DNA from: Kappaphycus alvarezii
Lineage: Eukaryota > Rhodophyta > Florideophyceae > Gigartinales > Solieriaceae
NCBI GenBank assembly: GCA_002205965.3
Contig: NADL03000006.1
Coordinates: 434,001-498,000 of the forward strand
Direction of reading: 5' to 3'
Length of the DNA: 64,000 nucleotides
Part shown: one piece after another, positions 45,240 to 56,300 of the stretch
Layout of the letters: each line of letters starts with the position of its first letter
Numbering within the stretch: position 1 is the first letter of the stretch
Notes under the pieces: generated by a model
The model's input: only the letters and a program-made list of their open reading frames with translations
Told to the model about the DNA's origin: nothing
Database searches by the model: none
Program-made: the position numbers and the translations under genes

Positions 45240-47453
45240 AAGGTTAATTAGAAGTTTATGTGGTAGAATTCAGGAGATTGCAGAATCCCTGTCCAAAATG
45301 CGGACTTCATGAAGTGTTTGATATACGTTGAAGTCTTTATTTCCATGCAACAGTCGTTAGTCGCCAAATTTCCATTGTTGAGATTCAATTGACGTTGAAA
45401 CAGGTTTACCGTGAGCGAACTTACTAACAACCTTTCATTAATGAGACTGACTATTACAAAGGTTAATGATGCTCCATTTCTGACAATTTTTAATTTTCGG
45501 AGCATTGATCGATAATTCAATCGGTATTTAGTGTAACAAATGACCGGGACGACTTTTCGTGTGGGTCATCTCTTAGTAAATTCGACCGAGGAGCCGTAAG
45601 AGCCCCGCCTTAAAAGGCATTGTATCTTGTTCTCTGTCGCTAAATCACGTACAATGCCGAAGATATAGAATTTGTTGGAAAAGAGGGGAGAATTGACAAG
45701 GTTTGCCTTCGAATGTTTTGCGACAGACGACTAGGCGATGCATGAGATGTCCAGAAGGGCGATAATATCATGAATCTTCCAGTTTCAAAGGCTTCTCTCG
45801 TTACTTTTCAACGGTTTTTTCGTTTAGTTCATAATATTTTTCATTTCAACGACCGCATTAAGGACCCATTGTTTCGGAATAATATTCCACGGTTACCCTT
45901 AGCATTTCGTCTCAACATTTGAGAGGGACGTAGAGCTTTCTGGGATGAAGACAACCTCTAAGATATTTACATTTTTGTTGACGTAGAATCGTTACGTTAC
46001 TTGCGCAGTTTGTCCAACGCGGAGTTCAATCGTTCGCAGCTCGTTGCGCTGGTGACTACCTTGGCTGCAATGGGAGATATTCGACCTATGTCATTGTCAT
46101 TATCAGCTATCATAGGTCCTCCTGGGACCTGGAACAGCACTTATTTCCGTTTACTGATAGGAACAAGTATGAGTCACTCTAAGGTTGGTCATTTGTACAA
46201 ATGCGCAGAATACTACAATCGTCTGAACGTTAGTGAACATTTTTTGAGTAAAAGGCGCAATGCGCAAGGTGTCCGAATTCTAATATTTTGTAGTGGCAAC
46301 CAGTCTGTCGATGCAGTTGCAAAGAAATTGAGGGAGGGAGTACCGGATGGCAACAGTGCAATATTTGTCCCTAATACGGTATGTCATGGGAGACAGGGCT
46401 GTGAATACGGCGATCTTCGAAGTATTTCGCTGGAAGAGAAAGCGTTTACTTTTAATGGTCCATTTACAGGAAGAAATCCATCTACGAAGGCAAATAAATT
46501 ATTTTCAAAGAAATGTGTAGTCTTCTTATGCACATCAGCTACGGCTGAGAGCAGTGTTTTGAGGAGTCTGGGAGTGCCATTTGATGTTCTGATTTCTGAT
46601 AAAGCTTCTTTTTCCTCAGAACCGGAAACTATGATTCCAGTTGGTGCCATACAAGGTCGCCAAAAAACCTTAATACAAACCATATTGTCTTTGTCGGGGA
46701 TCACAAACAACTGGCTCCAGAGCTACAGTGCAAAGATCCGGTGAAGCAGTTTTTTAGCAAGCCGTAAGAATTTCAGGTACAAGTAGCAAATTGATGGGCA
46801 GATGACGTCTCAGCTTTAGAGACTTGTCGTTAGCGGAAGTGTTCCTCCCAGTTTGTTACGTATGCAATACAGGTCCCACCCGGGTATTGGACTCATTCAA
46901 ACAAGGCCAATGTATGGGAATATTTTTGGTCATCTAGAAGACCCGAGACCATATGAAAGAGTGTATAATTCTTTCCGTCTTGATGGTAGTGGTCTATGCT
47001 CATTTACATTCGTGGACACATTGCAATGCCGCAGGCGGTTTGAAACATTGAGAAGATGTGGAAAATAAATCAATAAGTTTGAGGCGGAACAGGTGGACAA
47101 GGTTTTGAAAGATGTCTTCGACTTGAGTAGTAATGTGGACCTCAAAGGTCAAATCATTGTTTCGGCTCCTTATCGGTCAAAAGTGGAATATTCAAGAGGT
47201 TCTCTACAGACCAGGTCGTGCGCTCTTCAAAAGAAGGAAAATTCGACTGAACATTGACACTGCAGACTCCCTGCAAGAATCAAAGTGTTCAATTTTAATA
47301 TCCTCTCTCACCAGGAATAACAGAGAGCGCAACATTGGATTCTTCAAGGATGAAAGTAGATTGAATGTCGCAAAGAGTAGGGCTAGGAATTTACTGATGT
47401 TAATTTGGGACAGTAGCACCATCACATCAAATCCAATGGTTGAAGAGTTTTGA
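45240..47453 (+). pseudogene. UPF1-like superfamily 1 helicase, decayed
   Basis: Motifs appear in order over several plus frames. Near 45.3 kb is NPCPKCGLHEVFDI; near 45.67-45.85 kb are EFVGKEGRIDKVCLRMF and VTFQRFFRLVHNI, the accessory region before the helicase core. The frame 46001-46744 has motif I as IIGPPGTWNST (GPPGTGKT in working enzymes; the P-loop Lys is now Asn), motif Ia LIFCSGNQSVDAVAKKL and motif II VLISDKASFSSEPE (DEAS...E; the Glu is now Lys). Motif III VGDHKQLAPEL is in another frame at 46693-46725. Motif IV is RMQYRSHPG (46865). Motif V is DTADSLQESKCSILISS, and VI is GFFKDESRLNVAKSRAR (47340-47390). Working proteins unwind RNA or DNA with ATP. Loss of both catalytic residues plus frameshifts rules out activity. 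It may be a dead host gene copy or an element-borne helicase; neighbours do not decide. Confidence 0.8.
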
Positions 47454-49007
47454 AGGTGTTGTTTCAACTGTAATGCTGAGTCAATATTTCTCTTCGACAC
47501 CCTCGTTAAGGGGATGAAGACTTAGATCGTTTTCGACAAGTAGACGACTTACTCAACCCGAATATTAGGAGAGGGGGGTCGAAGGGGGTACTTAATCCTA
47601 GTAATCCTGGTAGTGATCGACTGTATTAAGTGGTCGATTTTGTCATTCTTCTTCCTTGTTGATTTTTTAGTAATCGCAAATATTTTTTTATGTGTATGGT
47701 ATAATTGGGTGATAGTCTTTCTTGTCATTGATGGCACGGTTCTTTGCATGAGAAAGACTTCGTAGGTGATATTGCTGGTAATAAGAGGAAAAATGGCAGT
47801 AGTAAACTTCTCCCTGAAAAAAACTTAGCTCAAAAACTCATCTACGCTTGTTCAATTTCCGTGGTTAATATAAGCAGAAGTTTAAATATTAGTAGAGAAA
47901 AGAGAATGGCTCTCATAACTACCAAAATTTGTCTTTTTATCTTGCGGATCATACTTCATCTTGCTCGGGTCAAAATATGGCAAAAATGAAGTAGTAGTCA
48001 TCAAATCGCTGCCTCGCAGCCAATTCCGAAGTAATTAAATCGCATAAAACTGTACAATAGGTTCACGGAACAAGTTTCCGTTGAATTACAACAACAGAAA
48101 TCTGTTCTGAATGTGCGCTGTGAGCTTATCGAATTTCAAGTTGTGATCTCCCAGTAGAAGATAAATTCGGGATGCTTTGCTGAACGTTGGACTGTTTGGA
48201 ACGATTTTTCAATTTAACCTTTTACCTCTAAAGATATCGCTACCAGCGTGGTAGGCTTAGGGCTGGCAGCTCCTAGGCACCACTGCTGCCGAATGCAATT
48301 TAACCTTTACATTGATCACATACGTATGCGAAGGGGAACACGAATAAGGCTCCCTTTACTATCAAGTCGTTTCTCGAACACGGCTTTTGTTGTTTCCTTT
48401 TAAATTCAGGGGTTTTTATCTGGTGCGCGTGCAGTAGCTAGCCCTGGGGACATGGATGTACACATATTTGTTGACCAATTGTCCGTTTCATTGCATCCCG
48501 TAATTTTCTTCTCTCTAGGACTCAGAACAAACTTATCATTCTCAATTTCTAAGAAATCAGCAGAGAGTGAGAGACAAGAGACGAGTGTTGCACTTATATC
48601 TTGGGTGACTGACTGAATTGAGTTGTACAGTTTACTGTCGGGGTTGGTTGGAAAGAGAATTCTTCCAAGGTGCTCAATTCAACTGCATCCGTATTTACGT
48701 CGTAGTGAGAGTGAATTTACCCTTGGATTGAAGATAATTGTATTTGGAGACAATTTTTTTATTTCGTCGCGTCCAGCTATCTTACACTGCAATGTCTCCA
48801 ATTCCCTCCACCTTCCCTATATAAACTGCATGGCGGATTCTGCTCTACTCCACTCCTCTGCATTGATTTCTTGAAGTTCAGATCTGGTCTAATAACAGGC
48901 AGAAATTTTTAATGTTGTGAGTCGATCCCTAGCCGAGTTATTGGTCCACAAAGGCTGGGGCCGAAATGCTCCTGTCGAGAATTACTGTAAATATGAAACG
49001 TCTTCGT
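47454..49007. other. No recognisable gene
   Basis: Frames at 47549-47749 (minus), 47744-47989 and 48623-48874 (plus) have no recognisable content. Nothing else is visible. Confidence 0.4.
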
Positions 49008-49913
49008 TCAAATCACGTTGATCCCTGATGTGCCAAGAGAAGACCTGTGGTCCCTATATGCTTTCAGACCCTTTCCAGTGACATATACCATTATGCCCAA
49101 TAATGACAACCCGGATATTGTCATGTGAAGATGTGCGATATTCTCGCACTCCAAAGCTAATGGAAGTATGAGAGTCTCATTCAGAGCTATGTCGTCTTTG
49201 AAGAACATTCGTTGCCAGTGAACGTATATGCCATATACAAGTTCTAAATAACATTGAAATGAAGAATATGCAGCTTTTTGTACAGCCACTCGGCTTGGCA
49301 ACGAGAAAGATAAGAAACAGGTTGAGGTGCAGACGCAGGACACGTTGGTTGACGAGTTGGAAATTGCTCCGATAATCCGCTGAACATTTCTGGACCCTAA
49401 GTTCCGAATCTGTTCAATGTCACCAATAGGAGAAGACATGATACCATATTCAGGGAATATTTCCATATCAACCTTGAGCACTGATGCAAAATCATGGGAA
49501 ATTTGTCGGAACATAGGGGCGATGGTTCGTACGTACATATTTTGGAAATCTACTGAGCTCTCTCCTTCATCTTCCTTCCCCTTTCCATGCCCTTGGCTGC
49601 CTTTAACTCCCATTATTCAAGCAAAACCCCGGAGAGCTTTTCCTCGGTTTTCAACGTCACAACGATGAGCAGGGCTGCACGGGACGGACTTGCAAGCAAC
49701 AAGTTGAACCGTTGCCTCCATTAAATCCTGCAAATGGTAGTGCATAACACTTTCTCGGATATTCCAGAGGGTTAATTTTGTGTAAATAACATCAGCAAAG
49801 AGGGTCCCCATTTTCGTTTCTCTCTCACCGAATATCATGAGATCCTTGATAGGGATAAATCGGCGGGGGAAGAGATCCTCAGAACAAATTACCTCAAGAA
49901 GGAGGTTTTGCAA
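49008..49913 (-). pseudogene. 302-codon frame with one in-frame TGA, unknown
   Basis: Two minus frames listed as 49913-49617 and 49613-49008 are one frame broken only by TGA at 49617. Without it the frame spans about 300 codons, the longest in the window. The first 22 codons lie in the LTR (upstream of 49847), so the natural start is probably inside the flank, for example the Met before FGERETKMGTLFADVIYTK. After the TGA come a Gly/Lys/Glu-rich linker (KGSQGHGKGKEDEGESS) and a helical region (PMFRQISHDFASVLKV). Near the C-terminus is a hydrophobic stretch ending GLSLLGIMVYVTGKGL that could be a membrane segment. I recognise no family. It may be a retroelement protein (gag-like position next to an LTR) or an old host exon. 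Read as CGA, the TGA would be Arg. Confidence 0.35.
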
Positions 49914-50301
49914 GCGAAAAAAGTGCTACCGTGGTATAGTTGAACGAACAAAGAGGAGTGGATAGGGAAGACAGTTAAAAGGGCTACAAGCAAGTATGTA
50001 AGGGGCAAGGTCTACCACCTATGCTTAGTGAATAGCGTAAAATAAATGCTTCTTGGGTCCGAAGTTGACTCTCAACTTCCTGACTATTTGGGACTGGGCT
50101 TGGGGCTGTCTGCCAACTTGCTTGAAATCTCCATGACGAAGCAGTTTACTCAGCTTTATATAGACTTTCGGCTACCCCTAAAGTCCGAACAAAACTACAG
50201 AAGGTACCAGGAAATGCATACAAACAATTTGTGTGGATGATATACTTAAAAAAAGATACTTAAAAACTAACAATCAATGAGGTCCTCTTATTTCCCATTC
50301 T

Positions 50302-50881
50302 CTAAATCAGATCCAAACACTCCTCTAAAATATCCATGCTGTCCAAGCAGTCCCCACAAATATCTGCGAACGGCTCATAGCTCTCTATTCCCTTGGAGAT
50401 ATCTAAACTACTAAAGATATCTCCATCCGGTTCCAGCGTCGGCACCACTTGTTCCATACTCTCCAGTCCAGGCCCCACCAGTCCAACACTTTCCATGCCC
50501 CTGTTCCCTATCCACCTCGTCTCGTCCTCATCTTCCTCCTCTTCCTCCTCTTCCTCTTCCTCCTCCTCTTCCTCCTCCTCTTCCTCCTCTCCTCCTCTTC
50601 CTCCTCCCCATCCTTCTCCTGAGTCTCGTACACTAGCTCAGGGGCTAACCATTCCTCGAAGGACTCCCGCTCTCCTCCTCGACTTTCTCAGTCTCATCCT
50701 CACTTACCTCCCTCGCCTCTTCTTCTATGAGAGGCGGCGAACGAACTCGATGTTTCTTCTTAGTTTGCCGCCGGATGTAGTCGTCGGCATCGGTTGGCCC
50801 GTAGGCGGCGAGACGGAGGCCATTGATGGGACGGGAAGGGCGGTTTTTGGAGATAGGGACAGAGGGGCGATTTGACGTCAT
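50302..50881 (-). pseudogene. LTR-borne acidic protein with ICxxC / MD C-terminus
   Basis: Minus frames in three phases together look like one protein of about 190 residues. The N-terminus, from Met at 50881, reads MTSNRPSVPISKNRPSRPIN and YIRRQTKKKHRVRSPPL, then an acidic run. A second phase near 50660-50620 has FEEWLAPELVYETQEKDG. A GA-rich microsatellite (50522-50610) codes poly-Glu in the third phase. DEDETRWIGNRG leads to MESVGLVGPGL, MEQVVPTLEPDGDIF and finally PFADICGDCLDSMDILEE with a stop at 50302. Expansion or loss of GA units can explain the frame changes. A basic N-terminus followed by a long acidic tract suggests a nuclear, DNA- or histone-binding protein, but that is inference. 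The TTTAAATA at 50988-50995 may be its TATA box. The Ser-rich plus frame 50393-50875 is its shadow. Confidence 0.4.
50522..50610. repeat. TTCCTC/GAGGAA microsatellite
   Basis: Roughly 90 bp of irregular TCC/TTC units on the plus strand, coding poly-Glu on the minus strand. It is prone to slippage. Confidence 0.85.
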
Positions 50882-51317
50882 ATTTCTGGAAAAGGGGTGA
50901 GCGGGTTGCGGATGTTGACAGAAAGGGTAATCAGCTTATCAAATTGTTGGTGGTAGGAGTGATGCTTCAGCGACAATGCTATAGCACTTTAAATAGGGGC
51001 ATGTCTTTGGTAATCATCATGGTCTTGGTCAAAAAAAGGCGATACTGCGGCCTTGGATTTGCATGAATTGGGGGCATCATAAAAATCTGCGTGATAAAAT
51101 ATCGGAACTGAATTTGGGAGGCGAAGTGACCACGAATTGAAAGGCGTCTCTTTGAAGGGGAGGACCAAATATTCAAACATAAAATAGAAAATGGAGTTGT
51201 ACAGTGAATTTGGATTCATAAAGGAAAAAAGATTTCAGAATTTTTGGAGAGACAAAGGTAGGACGATTGGTCAAGGACGGATTTCAAGATGCTAAGAGGA
51301 CCTTTTTCGTTCCGACA

Positions 51318-52275
51318 ATCCTTCTCTAATTTCGTTTCAAGACGAGATCCTTTTATTCCTTTGATTTAGGCCTAGCTGCGTTACATTTTGGAGCTATGTA
51401 TTCCTCCTCCTCCATTTTCTATATTCTGGGTTGCGTACAAAAGCTTGCAAAGTTGGAGAGTAACAAAAGGATGCTCGAAAGGTTTAATTGCAGTGTAGGA
51501 GAGCAAAGCACAATCACTTACGTAATTTCGTTGGATTGATGGCACTTTTTTGAAACAATCAGGACGTCTTGAAGGCGATTGTCACACTGGTGGGATAGAG
51601 AGATTTTTCGTGAATGAGCTTGGCTGTACAAATTGTTGGGATTGACAAGATGCTTGCAAGCATGAAGCCTTTAATTCAACTGCCAATTTGGCGTTGAGTT
51701 GACGAGCACTAGTGCGTAGATGGGTCGATAATGGAGATGTCGAATTTGGCTACGTATTATCACGGTGTCGAATTTGAAAAAGTACCTTTCCTCGATAGGC
51801 CTACCTCGTTTCTTGGGAAATCTTGCCATTTTTTCATATTTTTCTAAGTTACAACCTGTGAGTTGAGTTTACGTAGTCCCAAGTCATACTAGTTATCACA
51901 AAATTGCATTAAAAATCACACTTTTTGACCTTACGATAATTTTCTGTATTTGATACTTCATACTTTTTCGATAAAAGAAATATAAACCGAATTATGGCTG
52001 ACAGATGATCCAAATGGGGGACAAACTTCAGTAGAAATGTCTTCAAAACACCAGAGTTTTTCCTGTTCGTTGATCTTGTTTACCCTAAGACTTCATCTTG
52101 AAGATCCCATCCACCAGGACGTTCGCGAGTCTCCAACGAGCTTGACATGCACACTGGTAGTCAAAATTTGCCTCAACAACCAAATCCACTCTGATTGCAC
52201 AATTTTCGCTGCATTTTAACCTTTGACCAAACCGTAAATCCCCTATATTTGAACAAATTTTTGGAGACAAGCAAG
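51318..52275. other. No recognisable gene
   Basis: Short frames only. Nothing recognised. Confidence 0.4.
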
Positions 52276-52707
52276 TTACAACTCAGCCGAAGGAGGATCT
52301 GTAAGATAAATTACTGAAACTTGACAACTTGGCTCACGTAGAAGATCTGACATCTGAACTTCACCTGAACCTGAATTCACACGTGTAGTACCAGAAACTA
52401 GAGGGACACTTGTCGTTACGTGATTGGCAGAAGATGAAGGCCCCGGATCGGTCTGGGATGAGGAATTTTGTGTGCCACGTGGAGGATCCCGATTGGTCGG
52501 TGAAAGTGCAACACTTGGCAAAATTGTAGTGACGCTTGTATATGCGGTGCTTACTGCTAGGTTTACGGTGATGCTGACAGATGATGAAAGCTTACACAGA
52601 GTAGATCGGGATTCCGATCTTGTTCTGGATTCGGGCGGTTGGCTATGTGGCACCACGATCGAATCGTTGCCCATATTGGCCACTAAATAGTGTTCAAAAA
52701 GGATCAA
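52276..52707 (-). CDS. Ser/Thr/Pro-rich 143-codon frame, unknown
   Basis: An intact minus frame with a likely internal start at residue 11 or 12 (MGNDSIVVPHSQPPESR). The composition is strongly Ser, Thr, Pro and Val (for example VALSPTNRDPPRGTQNSSSQT), with no Cys pairs, membrane segment or enzyme motif. It looks disordered. It may be the N-terminal part of a retroelement gag, which is often of this kind, or a chance frame in biased DNA. The overlapping plus frame 52424-52690 is shorter and unrecognised. No downstream pol sequence follows on the minus strand. Confidence 0.25.
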   Translation of the reverse strand: MILFEHYLVANMGNDSIVVPHSQPPESRTRSESRSTLCKLSSSVSITVNLAVSTAYTSVTTILPSVALSPTNRDPPRGTQNSSSQTDPGPSSSANHVTTSVPLVSGTTRVNSGSGEVQMSDLLREPSCQVSVIYLTDPPSAEL

Positions 52708-53699
52708 AAATAAATGTATTTGTCAGTATTTACTGGCTTACAAGTGGCTTGAAACAATGCGGAAATAGGACAAATTTGTATATTTTCACTATCAAATAGC
52801 GAGTATATATACTTCTTACATTCCCCGAAAAACGATAAATCCGGATTGTCGCGAAAATTCAAAAAAATAAAAAACAGATTGGCGGCGATAGTGGCGAGCC
52901 CGAAAAAATGTATACGCCTCTACTTAGGGTAGACAAGTTGACTAGGTTGAAATAAAATTTTTGATGTTGTTTTACTTCAGTGCCCAGGGCGGTTCGGCCT
53001 TTTATTGGCGGTAGATGTCGTCGACTATCTCTTGCACATCTACTAATTACTGACTAAATTCCCTAGCGGATAGTCCTGTGGACGGTCCTAGTGACCCTTA
53101 AACTACAACAGTCCTAGCAGGCCTTGCTAACAGTACAATATGATAGAGAAAATATAGACTACGTAGGAAACAAATAGTAGTAAGGGCAAATAGCTACACT
53201 ACAGGAATGTAAACAGTAGATAGAAAGATTTTATGTATCTTGTATTTCGGCAGTCGGCTACCATGTGTCCAAAGGGATGAAACGGGACTCGCCAGGAAAC
53301 AACATTTAATTACAGTAGATGTGCATTTTTTGAAGATGCATGCTTTGTCATGGCACTGTCATCAATGTGATTGGTGACGAAATATCTTGGCCAAAATCAG
53401 CTAGACGATCTCAAATCCTTAATAATGGTCCCATGTTTACAGGATTTATAATGTATGTTGACGGAACTCTGTGCCTTATTCGGAGACTAGCTGAAACAAG
53501 CCATCGAGAGTATTTCAATGGACTTAAAAATGTGCTGCCTTAATACTGCAGTAGTTATGGACCGACAAGGTCATTTTAAGTTTGTAAGCGATGGATATGC
53601 AGGATCTTATCTCTTCGTAACGGTATTTTGAGATACGGATCTAGGAAGAAGCTTAAGGAGTTACAGTAAACGATCAACGTAAACATTCCGTTTTCAAAA
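52708..53699. other. No recognisable gene
   Basis: TTGGCGGCGATAG (near 52880) and TTGGCGGTAGATG (near 53004) resemble each other, but no element could be built from them. The left edge of the copia LTR lies somewhere between 53560 and 53710. Confidence 0.35.
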
Positions 53700-54000
53700 T
53701 CACCACTTGTGTGCGACAACAATAAAGCGTGAGTAGGGGCAAGCCGGGTCCGGCAAGGGACCATATCATAGTGATCTCGCAGATCAGCCCCGCATTTCGG
53801 AGGTAAGAACAACTTTCCTTTTCGGAGGCTAGTACCGTAGAGTGCACAAAGTTGAAGGACCACGGAGGGTCAGTAAAGCAATCGACATACTGTCGATACG
53901 ACGACGGAGTTTTCTTTTACTTTTTTCCTAGTATCGTCGCTTCCAGTTTCACATTGACTATAGTATCATCTATCTTTTGAGTTCCTCTCGTAATCTGTCT
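53700..54000 (+). mobile_element. Copia 5' LTR (readable part)
   Basis: Matches 58608-58890 in the same orientation: AATCACCACTTGTGTGC, GAGTAGGGGCAA(A/G)CCGGGTCCGGCAAGG, then GACATACTGTCGA(T/C)ACGACGAC. Several substitutions and small indels separate the two, so insertion is old. A copia-like primer site, GCAATATCAGGAC, follows near 54001. Confidence 0.7.
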
Positions 54001-54015
54001 GCAATATCAGGACAA
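54001..54015 (+). promoter_or_regulatory. Putative primer-binding site of the copia element
   Basis: GCAATATCAGGAC resembles the TGGTATCAGAGC site, complementary to initiator tRNA-Met, that copia elements use. It lies right after the 5' LTR and before gag. Confidence 0.4.
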
Positions 54016-54024
54016 GAAGACACC

Positions 54025-55125
54025 TTCAAGGTACCCAAGCTCACTAGGGGAAGTAATTTTATCCCGTGGCCCTGCTGCAAGAAAGCTTACATTTAGCGTA
54101 CTGATTTGGAATGACTTGACCCCACCAATCTTCCCGATTGTGCCCCCAATACGCAAAGAGTCGCTCGGGGAAAGGCTATGTTTGCAACCGTTCTCTCCTT
54201 GGAAGCTGGACCGATGGCTCAAACAATTTTAACAATCGATAAAGAAGACAATACCCTAAGAATCTTTGTGATGCATTGGCTTCTCTCTACACCGCTTTGG
54301 ACGAAAAAAAAGTAATCAACTTTGTGCAAGAACTTGAGAATCTCTATAGTGCAAGGAATATGTCAGCTCGGAAAAGTACCTCAACAAACTTCATGAAATC
54401 ATTGGAAACCTTTCGTCTCTTCACAAGCTCAGTACGGACAATGAGAAAGTTTCGAAGCTGACAAGAACTTTGCCGGAACACTTTTCCCCGCACGCCATGG
54501 TTTCGAGTCGTATGTCTTATGATGAATTGATGAACGAAGTTCAGATCGTAATATCTCGGACCCCGATGAAGAACGAGAAAGAGAAGGCTGGTGTCGAGAT
54601 TCCGAATGGAAAACTGCAGGCAGAGGCGATTCTAGTGTAAGAGGAGGAAGCCTTAACAAGCCAGGCAAGAATTTTCAGGAAGGATGTTGGAGTTTCAAAC
54701 GAATCAACCACAAAGCTGCCGATTGTTGGTATCGTGTGCATAAGTTGGAAAAAAATCATGGTAAATCGCAGTACGTATCACGTAGTCGTGGTCGCGGACG
54801 AGATTATATAGGCCCGAAACATATATCTGGATGTAACCGTGGTCGTGGGTGTAGCTATCATCACAATCAAGGTCATCTGCACTACTCTCAGAATCATTCA
54901 TTCATCCAAGGTCAGTCGCATCAAATAAATTGGATATACTCGAACATTCAACCACAGCAAGGAATATATTTTGAAATCAACAACATTCCAAATTCTCAAC
55001 CTGCAAGAACACATGATAATCCCCTGCTATCTTATCGCAGCAAACCTTCTCAAAAGAACCAAGAAAAACAATATGGGTTCATGGCGCAAGTCAAGTTCAG
55101 GAATACAGTTTCTAGATGAGCTGAG
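54025..55125 (+). pseudogene. Copia gag
   Basis: Frames shift repeatedly but the order is clear. KVPKLTRGSNFIPW near 54030 is the 'L.G.NF..W' start of copia gag. FATVLSLEAGPMAQTILTI is near 54180. ALASLYTALDEKKVINFVQE (54274-54340) is the UBN2/gag core. A Cys/His knuckle at 54683-54724 reads CWSFKRINHKAADC, with the second Cys changed to Phe (TTC). After it comes an Arg/Gly/His-rich tail (SRSRGRGRDY, then NRGRGCSYHHNQG), a basic RNA-binding tract that fits nucleocapsid function. Gag forms the particle that holds the element RNA. The start Met is not preserved in one frame. The broken knuckle and frameshifts mean it is inactive. Confidence 0.75.
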
Positions 55126-55330
55126 AAATAAGAAGATGGTCTTATGGACTCAGGTGCTTCTTATCACTTTTGCCATAGCCGCAAGTCACTCATTCACTAT
55201 GAACCGATTGAGTTTTCTAATGCTTAAGGAGCCATATAGCTTTCGGTTATCGTCGGAAAAGGTAATATTTTCATCCTGCTTTAAGATTGAGGCTTCCACA
55301 TAGAGGCCTATCATGCTCTCCATTTTCAGA
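55126..55330 (+). pseudogene. Copia aspartic protease
   Basis: In one plus frame 55135-55200 reads GLMDSGASYHFCHSRKS. DSGAS-x-H is the protease active-site block of Ty1/copia polyproteins, with the catalytic Asp kept. It is followed by a short stretch toward YEPIEFSNA. The listed frame 55193-55303 is in a different phase. The enzyme would cut the polyprotein in the particle. Beyond 55300 the frame breaks. Confidence 0.7.
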
Positions 55331-56300
55331 CCAATATTCTCGCTGTTACAATGCTGACTGAATTCTTCAGAACATTGTTCACGAAAGATCCGCCGGATCT
55401 AAACTTCAACAGTACTTGCGTTTGCTACAGACGAGGATCTAACTTCATTGTGTACTGTATCGAGATTGGAAATGATGGTCTCTATCTCTTGAATCTTCAT
55501 CGATCGACTACCAATTTTCATTCGAGTACTTTGGCTACCAAGCCAACACCTGCAGGAATTTCTCTCAACTACTGCATTTTCCCTAAAGCCTTCTCTACTA
55601 TCAAAGAATCCATAAATGACCTTATCCTTGAACTTCATAGTCGCACGAGTCATCCAAGTGCGGCAAGGAACATTGAACTCTCAAATAAAGTTGAGTGCAT
55701 TCCAAAGTTTTCTCGGAATTAATTGGAATATGCGTTTTGCATATTTTCTGCACCAGCTAAAGCAGATCGAAGCCGAATTGCAACAAGTTTGAGATTTTCT
55801 TCTCCCTCGCTTGATCTTGTCCATATCGAAATCACCCGTAATGCACACACCGTCAAATGGAGGCTCGAATTATGCCGTCGGGTTCGTGGAGGATCATACG
55901 AATAAATCTGATGTTCATTTTATCAAGAAACTAAGCGATCTTTTCGGCTCACTCAAGTTCTACAAAGAAAGGTCCGAAAAAGTCCTAGGAAGACGATTGA
56001 TGAACATCCTTTTAGGTGGTGCCGGTAAGAATACGCCGAGCGAAATCCAATAATTTTGCTTGAATAATGGAATTGGATTGGAGCCTTCGCCTGCCCATTC
56101 CCCGCAAAGCAATGGAGTACCAGAGCTTTTCTCTCACTAATTGGATACAAGAGCTCTTGTCTCGTTGTTCAGCTCCAAACTTTCGGATGATTTTTAAGCA
56201 AAAGCGATTAATCATGGTAACTGGCTACGAAATCGTTTTGTCGACGAATCGCATCTGTAACAACATCTCCAGGCGTGAATAAGACCCTAAACGTATTTGA
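55331..56300 (+). pseudogene. Copia gag-pre-integrase and integrase
   Basis: ELHSRTSHPSAARNIELSNKV (about 55630-55690) is the 'ELWHRRLGHPS' HHCC block, with one His lost. Next comes DLVHIEIT in one frame, then NYAVGFVEDHTNKSDVHFIKK in the next (55865-55930) and LFGSLKFYKERSEKVL. The SDGGGEY block with the second catalytic Asp is degraded near 56020-56040 (GGAGKNTPSEI). EPSPAHSPQSNGV appears in a third frame near 56080. Integrase would insert the DNA copy. At least four frame changes are needed to read it, so it is long dead. Confidence 0.75.

Larger units (their letters stand above)
49847..51317 (-). mobile_element. Family-A LTR carrying an acidic-protein gene
   Basis: The 3' edge TGATAGGG at 49847 and the next 330 bp match the other family-A copies in reverse: CCGCCGATTTATCC, TACCACCTATGC, GAAGTTGACTCTCAACTTCC and TTATATAGACTTT at 50156. 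The upstream edge is less sure. The 3' flank is ATCCT (49842-49846). The first CA followed by ATCCT on the far side is at 51316-51322, which would make a 1.47-kb LTR with a 5-bp duplication. A chance match over that search range is possible. The element contains the gene at 50302-50881. If the far edge is wrong, the LTR still extends at least to about 50500. Confidence 0.6.

Noticed and set aside
50619-50707. Intron in the LTR-borne gene (AG|GTAAGT ... CTCAG|GA)
   Set aside because: The splice signals look good, but removing this segment joins the parts in the wrong phase.
50393-50875. 160-codon plus frame with a long poly-Ser run
   Set aside because: It is the antisense shadow of the GA microsatellite and of the acidic protein on the minus strand.
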